Below are positions 36,200 through 44,174 of a stretch of 64,000 bases of DNA, piece by piece; position 1 is the first letter of the stretch, and each line of letters begins with the position of its first letter. Under the pieces are notes generated by a model. The model did not search any database. It was given only the letters and a program-made list of their open reading frames with translations, and was not told where the DNA came from. A program made the position numbers and the translations under genes. The stretch is taken from assembly GCF_038452265.1 (NCBI RefSeq), contig NZ_CP151843.1, forward strand, positions 1,426,001 through 1,490,000. The letters run 5' to 3'. This DNA is from Vibrio diazotrophicus (GTDB lineage Bacteria > Pseudomonadota > Gammaproteobacteria > Enterobacterales > Vibrionaceae).

Positions 36200-37604
36200 C
36201 GTAGAAGCAACTTTTTCTATTAAAAAGCGATTGACGATATCAGTGATCGCGCTTTCATCAGTTTTAATTCTGATTTGTTTGTATTTCAGCTTCTCTTATT
36301 CAAAACATGAAATTGAAGAGGTGTACGACGCTCGCCTTGGTCAGTCAGCCAAGATGCTGCTATTGAGTATGCCGATTTCAGAACAACCTATGCAGTCAGG
36401 TCAAACGCGTGATTTATTTGATAACTGGATGAAACGCATAGCTCTGCAAGCAAAAGGGGATGACAACCCGACACCATTTGGCCACCCTTATGAGCAACAT
36501 ATTTTAGTTCAGTTTTATATCGCAAATGAACTCATTTGGAGCTCGATTCCTGAAATAGACAACCTCAACCATGACCCTAAGTACGCAGGGTTTGGTTATA
36601 TGGATATTGAGAATGAACCTTGGCGATATTTCCAACTTCCATTGCCTAAAGCGATGAATACTAAGCATGAGTACATCTTTGTCGCTGAGAAAGAGTCGAT
36701 TCGTGATGAAATGATGTACGAATTGGCGTTGTCTGCTGCTTTACCACAATTTGTTTTAATTCCGAGTCTGGCACTGCTGATGGTGCTTTTGATTGATAAA
36801 CATTTTAAGCCTATCTCTGAACTTAAGCGGGCGATTGCTCAGCGCAGTGCGAATAAGCTAGACAGCATTTATGTCGCAAACCCCACGCAGGAATTGTCTC
36901 CCCTAGTTACAGCCCTCAATACTTTGTTGAATGAGTTGGATCAAGCTTGGCAAAGGGAAAAACGTTTTACCCGTATGGCAGCACATGAGTTGAAAACACC
37001 GCTGACCATACTGCGCCTGAATGCAGAAAACGCTTTGATGAGCCAGAACGAGCAACAACTGAAATCAGATTTAAGCAATATTCTGCAAGGCATCGACAGA
37101 ACAGACCGCATGATTCAGCAACTTTTGACACTGGCTAAAGTGGAAAGCATCCATGAAATGAAGTTCTTGGTTACGGATCTTTCTAAGCTTTGTCAGTCAG
37201 TTATCGCAGAACGCGTACCGCTTGCTCTTAAGCGTCAGCAAGAAGTCTCGTTTGAAGGCGATGGTATTCAAGTGTTAGGCGACGAAGCATTACTGAGAAT
37301 GCTGCTAACGAACCTGCTTGATAACGCGATGCGCTATTCGGGGGATGGTTCTCAGATCAACATCAGACTGGAAGACAAAGAAGAGTCTGTGAACATCTAT
37401 GTCAGTGACACTGGGAAAAACATCACTACTGAAACGCGAGAGAAAATGTTCGATAACTTCTATCGAGCCAACACAGAAAAAGGCGACGGTGCAGGGCTTG
37501 GCATGTCGATTACCCGCGATATTGCCAGATTGCACCGAGGAAGCGTTGAGCTGCTTCCTCGCGCGGACAGCCGTAACACGTTTTTGGTTGTGCTACCTAA
37601 ATAA
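36189..37604 (+). CDS. QseC/PmrB-like sensor histidine kinase
   Basis: A membrane kinase of about 471 residues with TM1 near residues 15-35, a periplasmic domain of roughly 130 residues, TM2, and a HisKA domain with H-box MAAHELKTPL (His266). The HATPase domain shows NLLDNAMRYS and GAGLGMSI. The start is uncertain: TTG 36189 overlaps the regulator end and follows GGGG by 8 bases, and I prefer it to a GTG at 36171. It closes the seven-gene unit and should sense a periplasmic signal linked to the cluster product. Confidence 0.88.
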   Translation: MKNNVEATFSIKKRLTISVIALSSVLILICLYFSFSYSKHEIEEVYDARLGQSAKMLLLSMPISEQPMQSGQTRDLFDNWMKRIALQAKGDDNPTPFGHPYEQHILVQFYIANELIWSSIPEIDNLNHDPKYAGFGYMDIENEPWRYFQLPLPKAMNTKHEYIFVAEKESIRDEMMYELALSAALPQFVLIPSLALLMVLLIDKHFKPISELKRAIAQRSANKLDSIYVANPTQELSPLVTALNTLLNELDQAWQREKRFTRMAAHELKTPLTILRLNAENALMSQNEQQLKSDLSNILQGIDRTDRMIQQLLTLAKVESIHEMKFLVTDLSKLCQSVIAERVPLALKRQQEVSFEGDGIQVLGDEALLRMLLTNLLDNAMRYSGDGSQINIRLEDKEESVNIYVSDTGKNITTETREKMFDNFYRANTEKGDGAGLGMSITRDIARLHRGSVELLPRADSRNTFLVVLPK

Positions 37605-37622
37605 ATAGGTTTCTTTCTCTTT

Positions 37623-37659
37623 GATGTTGCGGCCGTTAAGATTTAAGGCCGTAACATCG
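37623..37659. terminator. Hairpin between the convergent kinase and ligase-like genes
   Basis: GATGTT-G-CGGCC and GGCCG-T-AACATC pair around a 13-base loop that contains the ligase-like gene's stop codon. No T-run is evident on either strand, so termination efficiency is doubtful. Confidence 0.4.
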
Positions 37660-39231
37660 CATACCGCCATTGCTGGTCACTTCTGCGCGGCTACCTTGAT
37701 GCCATGCTCCATCTTCACTGTTCCAAAATGCAAGATGATACTGTTCGCCATCATCATGCCAGAACCCGATAGGTTGATTGGGAAAACTATTTCTGCAAAT
37801 CAATTCACCTTCAGCAAGAGAGACAGACTTTCCGCTTTGGTCAATGACATCGATATCTAAGCCCAAAGCCGCACCTTGGCATTCTCCTTTATAAACAGGA
37901 GAGGTAGGGTTACCAATCACAAAGTTGCCGAGAATGTTGGCATCTCCAGACATGACTGACAGGTGCAAATCGGGTTTGACTTGGTCGTATATATAATCAA
38001 ATTGTTTGTCTTTGAGCATTTGCCCCGTTGAACAGAGTGTCTTGAGAGAAGTGAAAGCGTAAAAATTGCCGGGTGAAAACTCTTTTTGCTCAAGAGCCTG
38101 TAAATAATCTGCCGGAGTCGCAAACAGAGTCACTTCCGCTTCCTGAATGAACTCCCATAATGCACTTGGTTGAGGATAGAGCGGATAGCCATCATAAATG
38201 ACTAAGGTTGCCCCGCTTGCCAGTGCAGAAACATGCCAGTTCCACATCATCGAGTCACATTCTGTATTGATCAGGACGCGATCATCGGGCTGTATATCGC
38301 ACTGAAGCTGATGCTCTTTTAAGTGATTAAGTACGGTGCCCCCGACACTGTGAGCGGTGCATCTCGGTGGAGCATTATCTATTTCTGAAAACAGCACAAA
38401 CAGAGGGTCGTTAAAACCAATACGCTCGTAAGTTAAACCTCGAGGAAGGTAGCTGGAAAGCAGTGATTGCCAGTCGGAAAACGTATCATTGAAATTCACG
38501 CTGTATTCGCGTTGCTGTAAATATTCTATCTGGCAGGTATTTTCTATACTTTCAATCGCTTGAACAATTTTAGAATTGCTCTCTTCCATCAGATGATTGC
38601 TACCGTTAAAGCTATAACCATTACAGCAGAACAAGATTTTGGGTTGAATTTGCTCAAAGCGAGCGATGGTGTCATCAATATCATCTGAAGGGGAAGTTGA
38701 TGCCCAGATAGCTCCTAAGCTGGTGGTCGCCAGCATCGCCACAACGGTTTCAGGCATATGAGGTAAACAAGCCGCAACCACATCACCTTTTATCACCCCA
38801 TTCTGTGTCAGCCATTGCTGAACAATCGATACCTGATCGCTGAGCTGCTGCCATGTCAGCTTCTTGCTTTGTCCACTCTCATTTTTAAACCAGATAGCAA
38901 CACCTTCCGGCTTTTGGAAAGCATAGGACAGCAAGTTTTCTGCATAATTGAGTTGCGCTTGAGGAAACCAAATCGTATCGCGCGCAGGAATAAATTTTTG
39001 CCAACGAGCAATACCTTCACCGTAGATACAGTTACCGCAGAATCCAATCACATCACAGAACTGCCAGATCTCCAGCCAGAACTTCTTTTTATCCGCAACT
39101 GACCATTGGTGTAGCTGCTGATAGGTTTCAACCGCTTCACCCTGCATATTAATGTGTTGAATAAACTGCTGAAGATTCGATGCTTGAACTCGCTCTTCGC
39201 TGGGTATCCACAATGGGTTTTCGTTAGACAT
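37636..39231 (-). CDS. Degenerate, C-terminally truncated acetoacetyl-CoA-synthetase-like protein
   Basis: A 531-residue relative of acetoacetyl-CoA synthetase, recognisable from MSNENPLWIPSEERV, YAENLLSY, PHMPETVVAMLATTSLGAIW and LCSTGQML. Two defects stand out. The ATP-binding P-loop, normally SSGTTGxPK, reads SEIDNAPPR within VLFSEIDNAPPRCTAHS. The protein also stops at GGMRCYGLKS, exactly where the family continues with GRSDATLNPGG, losing about 115 residues including the catalytic Lys domain. The frame is otherwise open. It is either a decaying gene or a pseudoenzyme. The Qrr terminator lies 170 bases upstream. Confidence 0.8.
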   Translation of the reverse strand: MSNENPLWIPSEERVQASNLQQFIQHINMQGEAVETYQQLHQWSVADKKKFWLEIWQFCDVIGFCGNCIYGEGIARWQKFIPARDTIWFPQAQLNYAENLLSYAFQKPEGVAIWFKNESGQSKKLTWQQLSDQVSIVQQWLTQNGVIKGDVVAACLPHMPETVVAMLATTSLGAIWASTSPSDDIDDTIARFEQIQPKILFCCNGYSFNGSNHLMEESNSKIVQAIESIENTCQIEYLQQREYSVNFNDTFSDWQSLLSSYLPRGLTYERIGFNDPLFVLFSEIDNAPPRCTAHSVGGTVLNHLKEHQLQCDIQPDDRVLINTECDSMMWNWHVSALASGATLVIYDGYPLYPQPSALWEFIQEAEVTLFATPADYLQALEQKEFSPGNFYAFTSLKTLCSTGQMLKDKQFDYIYDQVKPDLHLSVMSGDANILGNFVIGNPTSPVYKGECQGAALGLDIDVIDQSGKSVSLAEGELICRNSFPNQPIGFWHDDGEQYHLAFWNSEDGAWHQGSRAEVTSNGGMRCYGLKS

Positions 39232-39400
39232 AACTCGCTCAGCCATTCAATTTACTCTGAATAGAGTTTTGACGCAGATCTAGACAAAGTCAAACAACAG
39301 CTCACTGATATTTAAGAAAAAAAGAGAATAACTATCGTGATGATTTGGCTTGAGTTGGCTAAGGAATAAAGTTGTTGGCGGATTTTAGTAGGAGACAGGT

Positions 39401-39509
39401 AAAAAAATAGCCAACTGTAACTAATACAATTGGCTGATATAACATGTGAACAAAATGTATTCACTAACAACGTCAGTTGGCTAGGTGACCCTCGGCTTAA
39501 TAAGGGTCA
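39401..39509 (-). ncRNA. qrr: Qrr quorum-sensing regulatory small RNA
   Basis: The reverse strand encodes about 109 bases with the Qrr hallmarks. The 5' end is TGACCCTTATTAAGCCGAGG, able to fold with GGGTCA. The conserved target-pairing core occupies 39460-39485 (CTAGCCAACTGACGTTGTTA onward), then a GTGAA...TTCAC stem-loop, and a strong terminator (stem 39409-39435, T7). Qrr RNAs are made at low cell density by phospho-LuxO with sigma-54 and, with Hfq, control the LuxR/HapR-type master regulator. The -24/-12 element and two LuxO sites are upstream. Which Qrr number it is cannot be told here. Confidence 0.93.
39409..39435 (-). terminator. Terminator of the Qrr RNA
   Basis: On the reverse strand AGCCAATTGTA pairs with TACAGTTGGCT (one G-T pair) around a TTAGT loop, followed by ATTTTTTT. 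It ends no protein-coding gene. Confidence 0.92.
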
Positions 39510-39519
39510 ACTAATATAA

Positions 39520-39536
39520 AGCATATTTCATGCCAA
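39520..39536 (-). promoter_or_regulatory. Sigma-54 promoter of qrr
   Basis: Read on the reverse strand, TTGGCATGAAATATGCT has the invariant GG (-24) and GC (-12) at the correct spacing. The predicted start, 12 bases past the GC, is exactly the T of the conserved TGACCC 5' end at 39509. Confidence 0.9.
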
Positions 39537-39606
39537 CTTTTTTAGTGTGATTTTTGGTTATTAATTAATCTATATTGGCGATTTGTGAACGTTTCGTGGA
39601 AAAACT

Positions 39607-39632
39607 TTGCATAATGCAAATGCATAATGCAA
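39607..39632. promoter_or_regulatory. Two tandem LuxO-binding sites
   Basis: TTGCATAATGCAA (39607-39619) matches the LuxO box TTGCA-W3-TGCAA perfectly, and ATGCATAATGCAA (39620-39632) matches with one change. They lie about 98-123 bases upstream of the qrr start, the normal distance for a sigma-54 activator. No gene is seen in the remainder of 39247-39872. Confidence 0.88.
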
Positions 39633-39801
39633 AAGTTTGGTCAATTTGCTAGTGATAATCTTAATATTAAAACGTCATTTCATTAAAACCTTGTTAGTTT
39701 AATTATGGTTAGAATACTAATTAATATTTATATGTCTTATAAATTTAATTAATCTCAATAATTCCTTTAAAAACAATATTATATGTTTATTTCTCCATCT
39801 C

Positions 39802-39824
39802 ATTTCAATATTTAGGGTTGAAAT
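39802..39824. promoter_or_regulatory. Inverted repeat upstream of ectA
   Basis: ATTTCAA-N9-TTGAAAT is a perfect 7-bp dyad ending 48 bases before the ectA start. It could be an operator for an osmotic regulator such as a CosR/EctR-type MarR protein, but the motif is not an exact match to anything I recall. Confidence 0.4.
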
Positions 39825-39872
39825 AATCTTTAGTCTTGTTAGTTTATATAAGGAATTTGTTTAGAGTTCTAA

Positions 39873-40430
39873 ATGATTATGTGGCGAACAATGATTACAG
39901 CAGCACCTTGGGTCGCATACCCAGAAATTATGCAAAATCTTCAGGAAGATTGGGTTTTTAGAGTACCTACCGCAAGTGATGGCGCAAAAATACATGAGCT
40001 TATCTCTCAGTGTGCGCCGCTTGATGAAAACTCAGCTTATTGCAACTTTCTGCAATCAACGCACTTTCAAAGTACTTGTGTTGTCGCTGAGTGTGACGGT
40101 GAGATCGTTGGTTTCGTTTCAGCCTATCGCAAGCCGGATAACCCTAGTGAGTTATTCATTTGGCAAGTCGCTGTGCATGAAAGTGCGCGCGGTAAAGGTC
40201 TTGCTTTCCATATGCTGAAAGAGATTCTGACCAGAGATGATCTGCAAGACATACAAGTGTTGGAAACCACGATTACTAAAGACAACCTCGGGTCATGGAG
40301 CCTGTTTAAGAAATTAGACAGAGTGCATGGAGAGCGTGGTGAAGTATCCACTTTTCTCGATGAAACCCGTCATTTTGAAGGTAAACACGATACGGAATAT
40401 TTGTATCGAATTCCTCTAAAGCAGCAGTAG
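39873..40430 (+). CDS. ectA: L-2,4-diaminobutyrate acetyltransferase
   Basis: A 185-residue GNAT enzyme that N-acetylates diaminobutyrate, the second committed step of ectoine synthesis. Family segments include WVFRVPTASDGAKIHELI, YCNFLQSTHF, VGFVSAYRKPDN and the acetyl-CoA loop SARGKGLAFHML. The start is uncertain: ATG 39873 has only GAG upstream, and ATG 39891 (MITAAPWVAYP) would better match typical EctA N-termini. It leads the ectABC-ask operon. Confidence 0.93.
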   Translation: MIMWRTMITAAPWVAYPEIMQNLQEDWVFRVPTASDGAKIHELISQCAPLDENSAYCNFLQSTHFQSTCVVAECDGEIVGFVSAYRKPDNPSELFIWQVAVHESARGKGLAFHMLKEILTRDDLQDIQVLETTITKDNLGSWSLFKKLDRVHGERGEVSTFLDETRHFEGKHDTEYLYRIPLKQQ

Positions 40431-40489
40431 CCAAAGGCTATCACTGCAATTCATTCAAGAATCAATAAAGAAGGTTAAAACGCTACGTT

Positions 40490-41755
40490 ATGGATATCTT
40501 TAAGAAAAAAGAATCAAACGTTCAATCTTACGCAAAAAATTTCCCCGTTGTTTTCTCCACTGCTAAAGGCAGTTGGCTCTACACCAAAGATGGTGACGCT
40601 TACCTAGATTTCTTAGCGGGTGCCGGTTCACTGAACTATGGGCACAACAACGCCATTTTTAAGATGGCACTGCTTGAGTACATCGACAGAGATGGCATTA
40701 CCCATGGTTTAGACATGCACTCAGAAGCGAAAGCTGAATTCTTAAGTGCATTGCAAACTTATATTTTTGAGCCTCGCTCTTTGAACTACAAAGTACAGTT
40801 CACTGGCCCTACAGGTACCAATGCCGTAGAAGCGGCCATGAAGCTTGCGCGTAAAGTGACGGGCCGTAGCAATATTATTGCGTTCACCAATGGCTTCCAC
40901 GGTTGTTCGTATGGCGCACTTGCCGCGACAGGTAACCAACACCATCGTGGTGGCGCTGGAATGGGGCTGTCGGGTGTGACTCGTCTACCTTATGAAGGTT
41001 ATGCGGATATCGATGGCTTGGCCTTGTTCGAAACCATGTTGTGTGACAACTCATCTGGCTTAGATAAACCTGCGGCTGTTCTGGTTGAAACGGTTCAGGG
41101 TGAAGGTGGCTTGAACGCTGCGTCAAATGAGTGGTTACAACGTTTGGCGAAGATTTGTAAATCACACGACGTACTGTTGATCGTCGATGACATTCAGGCG
41201 GGTTGTGGCCGTACAGGCACGTTCTTTAGTTTTGAGCCTTCGGGTATCCAGCCAGATATTGTTACTTTATCGAAATCCATTGGTGGTTATGGTTTACCTA
41301 TGGCGGTTGTGCTGTTTAAACCAGAACTCGACCAATGGAAACCGGGCGAACACAACGGCACATTCCGTGGTAATAACCATGCGTTTGTCACCGCTGCAAA
41401 AGCGTTAGAAACCTACTGGGCAGATGAAGAATTTTCACAGCACATTCAGCAACGTGCTGAGCAGGTGACACAAGCGATCCAAAAAGCGCTTTGTATGTAT
41501 CCGACAATGTTTACCCGCTTGAAAGGTCGCGGTCTGATGCAAGGTATTGAGTGTCAGAGCGGTGAGATTTCAGACAAGATTGCCCGCGAATGTTTCCGCT
41601 TAGGTATGGTGATTGAAACCGCAGGTCCGGATGATGAAGTAGTGAAATTCTTCTGTCCTCTGACTATCAGTGAGTCTGAGCTTGAACAAGGCTTAACTAT
41701 TTTTGCGCAAGCAGTTGAAAACATCGCATCTCAATACATTAAAAAAGCGTCATAA
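40490..41755 (+). CDS. ectB: Diaminobutyrate--2-oxoglutarate transaminase
   Basis: A 421-residue class III PLP aminotransferase that converts aspartate semialdehyde to L-2,4-diaminobutyrate, the first ectoine step. Visible are QFTGPTGTNAVEAAMKLARK, LLIVDDIQAGCGRTG and the PLP lysine in TLSKSIGGYGLPMA. It lies 59 bases after ectA and 9 bases before ectC. AAGAAGG precedes the ATG. Confidence 0.96.
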   Translation: MDIFKKKESNVQSYAKNFPVVFSTAKGSWLYTKDGDAYLDFLAGAGSLNYGHNNAIFKMALLEYIDRDGITHGLDMHSEAKAEFLSALQTYIFEPRSLNYKVQFTGPTGTNAVEAAMKLARKVTGRSNIIAFTNGFHGCSYGALAATGNQHHRGGAGMGLSGVTRLPYEGYADIDGLALFETMLCDNSSGLDKPAAVLVETVQGEGGLNAASNEWLQRLAKICKSHDVLLIVDDIQAGCGRTGTFFSFEPSGIQPDIVTLSKSIGGYGLPMAVVLFKPELDQWKPGEHNGTFRGNNHAFVTAAKALETYWADEEFSQHIQQRAEQVTQAIQKALCMYPTMFTRLKGRGLMQGIECQSGEISDKIARECFRLGMVIETAGPDDEVVKFFCPLTISESELEQGLTIFAQAVENIASQYIKKAS

Positions 41756-41764
41756 GGAAAAGTC

Positions 41765-42151
41765 ATGATTGTAAGAACACTAGATGAATGTCGTCAGAGT
41801 GAACGTCGAGTCGTTGCGGAAACTTGGGAAAGTGTACGCATGCTGCTGAAAGATGATCAGATGGGCTTTTCGTTCCACATCACCAACATTTATAAGGGCA
41901 CGGAAACGCATATTCACTACAAGAATCACCTTGAGTCTGTGTACTGCATGTCGGGTGAAGGTGAAATTGAAGTTGTTGGTGGTGAAACTTATCCGATCAA
42001 GCCAGGTACCTTATACATTCTCGATAAGCATGATGAACACTTCTTACGTGCTTATGAAGGCGCAGATATGGTGATGGCATGTGTGTTTAACCCGCCGTTA
42101 ACTGGTGCGGAAACCCATGACAAAGACGGTGTTTACCCGATTGTTGAATAA
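41765..42151 (+). CDS. ectC: L-ectoine synthase
   Basis: A 128-residue cupin enzyme that cyclises N-acetyl-diaminobutyrate to ectoine. It has the typical start MIVRTLDECR and the metal-site cupin motifs ETHIHYKNHLESVYCMSGEG and LYILDKHDEHFLR. The ribosome site AAGGAAA is 4 bases from the ectB stop. The length is normal for the family. Confidence 0.97.
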   Translation: MIVRTLDECRQSERRVVAETWESVRMLLKDDQMGFSFHITNIYKGTETHIHYKNHLESVYCMSGEGEIEVVGGETYPIKPGTLYILDKHDEHFLRAYEGADMVMACVFNPPLTGAETHDKDGVYPIVE

Positions 42152-42242
42152 CGCAACGCACCTATTCTCCTTCCTCAATGCAGGAAGGAGAGAACTCGCA
42201 AAATAAGAAGTGACTTTTAACCCAACGAGAAGAGGAGACATC

Positions 42243-43667
42243 ATGTATTACACCGTAGAGAAAATCGGTGGTACTTCTATGTCTGCGTTTGACGCAGTTC
42301 TTGATAATATTCTGCTAAAACCGAGCAATCCATACGGTCGAGTATTTGTTGTATCGGCTTATTCAGGGATGACTGACGCCTTACTGGAGTGCAAACGCAC
42401 AGGTAAGTCAGGTATCTACAAAATGATCGCCAAACGAGACGACGCTTGGCGCGAGGCAATATACGAACTTGAGCAACGTATGTTGATGATCAATGAGAAC
42501 TTGTTCGCCGATCCTATGAGTCGATTGCGCGCAGATAAGTTTATCCGCTCTCGAATTTCTGAAGCAGTAAACTGCATCAATAATATTTTGGAAACCTGCC
42601 AGTATGGTCAGTTTTCGTTGCGTCATTATTTGCCACAGGTAAGAGAGTTTCTTTCCTCGATTGGTGAGGCGCACAGTGCTTATAACACGGCGTTAAAGCT
42701 CAAAACATTAGGCGTGAATGCTCGTTTTGTGGATTTGTCGGGTTGGAGCAACGGTGCTCAGGGATCGCTTGATGAGGTTATTCAGAAAGCGTTTGAAGAT
42801 ATCGATGTGGAAACCGAGCTACCGATTGTGACTGGTTATGCTTACTGTGATGAAGGCTTAATGAAAACTTATGATCGCGGTTATAGCGAAATGACCTTCA
42901 GCCGTATTGCTGCACTAACAAATGCAGACCAAGCGATCATTCATAAAGAGTATCACCTAAGTTCAGCAGACCCTCGTGTGGTAGGTCCGGATAAAGTGCG
43001 CCCTATGGGGTTGACCAACTACGATGTTGCTGACCAGTTGGCTAACTTGGGAATGGAAGCCATTCACCCTAACGCCGCAGCGGGTCTTCGTAAGCAAGGT
43101 ATTGAGCTGCGAGTTAAAAATACTTTCGAACCGGAACACGGTGGCACACTGATATCTAATGTTCATCAGCCTGAAGATAACAAAGTTGAGATCATTGCGG
43201 GTCGAAATAAAGTGTTTGCCCTGCACATGTTTGATCAAAGCATGGTCGGAAAAGTGGATAACGTAAGTTATGAGCTAATGGAAATCATCGCTGAAGCCAA
43301 AGTGCATTTGGTTGGAAAGGAGATGAACGCCAACTCAATGACTTATTTCCTCAGCGGCAGTTCTGAGAACCTCAATGAGGTGCTTTATAAGGCTGAAAAA
43401 CGTTATCCGAACGCATCGATTTCTGGAAAAATGGTGGCACTGATCTCTGCAATTGGCGCATCAATCAATACCAATGCGGCATTGAGTTTAGGTATGCAGG
43501 CATTAGATAAAGCCGACGTGACACCTATGGCAGCGTATTCATCTATGCGTAACGTTAACGTGCAATTCGTGGTCGAAGATAGCGACTACAACAGTGCCAT
43601 TTGTGCCTTGCACCAGAAGTTAATCGCTCAGAAAGAAGAGTCGAAACCTTCGGTAAAAGCGGCCTAA
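42243..43667 (+). CDS. ask: Ectoine-pathway aspartokinase
   Basis: A 474-residue aspartate kinase of the Ask_Ect type that feeds the ectoine pathway with aspartyl phosphate and is commonly linked to ectABC. It shows VEKIGGTSMSAF, YDRGYSEMTFSRIAALTNAD and C-terminal ACT domains (FALHMFDQSMVG, ALISAIGASI, VQFVVEDSDYN). ATG 42243 follows AGAGGAG at 6 bases; an in-frame start at 42210 is unlikely. A dedicated kinase probably escapes lysine/threonine feedback. Confidence 0.95.
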   Translation: MYYTVEKIGGTSMSAFDAVLDNILLKPSNPYGRVFVVSAYSGMTDALLECKRTGKSGIYKMIAKRDDAWREAIYELEQRMLMINENLFADPMSRLRADKFIRSRISEAVNCINNILETCQYGQFSLRHYLPQVREFLSSIGEAHSAYNTALKLKTLGVNARFVDLSGWSNGAQGSLDEVIQKAFEDIDVETELPIVTGYAYCDEGLMKTYDRGYSEMTFSRIAALTNADQAIIHKEYHLSSADPRVVGPDKVRPMGLTNYDVADQLANLGMEAIHPNAAAGLRKQGIELRVKNTFEPEHGGTLISNVHQPEDNKVEIIAGRNKVFALHMFDQSMVGKVDNVSYELMEIIAEAKVHLVGKEMNANSMTYFLSGSSENLNEVLYKAEKRYPNASISGKMVALISAIGASINTNAALSLGMQALDKADVTPMAAYSSMRNVNVQFVVEDSDYNSAICALHQKLIAQKEESKPSVKAA

Positions 43668-43713
43668 CGTGTTTATATAACTAACTTGTTTAGGTAAAAA
43701 GACGTGCCAATTA

Positions 43714-43749
43714 AAAAAGGCGTTGAGTGGTTACACTTAACGCCTTTTT
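43714..43749. terminator. Bidirectional terminator after the ectoine operon
   Basis: AAAAAGGCGTT-G-AGTG and CACT-T-AACGCCTTTTT form a 16-bp stem with one G-T pair and a GTTA loop, T-runs on both strands. It serves the ectoine operon and the convergent VOC gene. Confidence 0.93.
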
Positions 43750-43770
43750 AAACACTTGTCACTGGTGCTG

Positions 43771-44157
43771 TTATTCGCTCTGGTACAGTTCCAGAGGCAG
43801 GCCGTCAGGGTCTGCGAAGAAGGTATACTGTTTACCTGTAAACTCATCCACTCTTATCGGCTCAACTTCAACGCCTTGCTGTTCAAGCTTGTTCTTGGCG
43901 GCAGAGATATCATCAACACAGAAAGCAAGATGGCGTAAGCCTTGCGCTTCCGGATAGCTTGGCCTTTTTGGCGCTTCAGGAAATGAGAACAACTCAATTT
44001 GTGAACCATCTGGCAACGCTAAATCTAGCTTGTAAGAATCGCGCGCTTGCCGGTAATTTTCAGCAATGACTTCTAGTCCGAGAACATCAACATAGAAGGC
44101 TTTTGAGCGGGGATAGTCAGAGCAAATAATCGCAGCGTGATGAATTCGTTTTAACAT
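43771..44157 (-). CDS. gloA2: GloA2/YaeR-type VOC metalloprotein
   Basis: A 128-residue vicinal-oxygen-chelate protein closely resembling E. coli YaeR. Metal-site features are IHHAAIICSDYPRSKAFY (His), QIELFSFPEAP (Glu), GLRHLAFCVDDI (His) and DPDGLPLELYQ (Glu). It is grouped with glyoxalase I-like proteins, but its physiological substrate is not established. The gene lies 17 bases downstream of a LysR gene and is probably cotranscribed with it. Confidence 0.9.
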   Translation of the reverse strand: MLKRIHHAAIICSDYPRSKAFYVDVLGLEVIAENYRQARDSYKLDLALPDGSQIELFSFPEAPKRPSYPEAQGLRHLAFCVDDISAAKNKLEQQGVEVEPIRVDEFTGKQYTFFADPDGLPLELYQSE

Positions 44158-44174
44158 GATGTCCTCGTAACGTT

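Noticed and set aside
37623..37659. Strong intrinsic terminator after the sensor kinase gene
   Set aside because: The stem is good but neither strand has a T-run, so it is listed only as a low-confidence hairpin.
39409..39435. Treating this hairpin as the terminator of a coding gene
   Set aside because: No gene ends on the reverse strand here; it is explained fully as the 3' end of the Qrr RNA.
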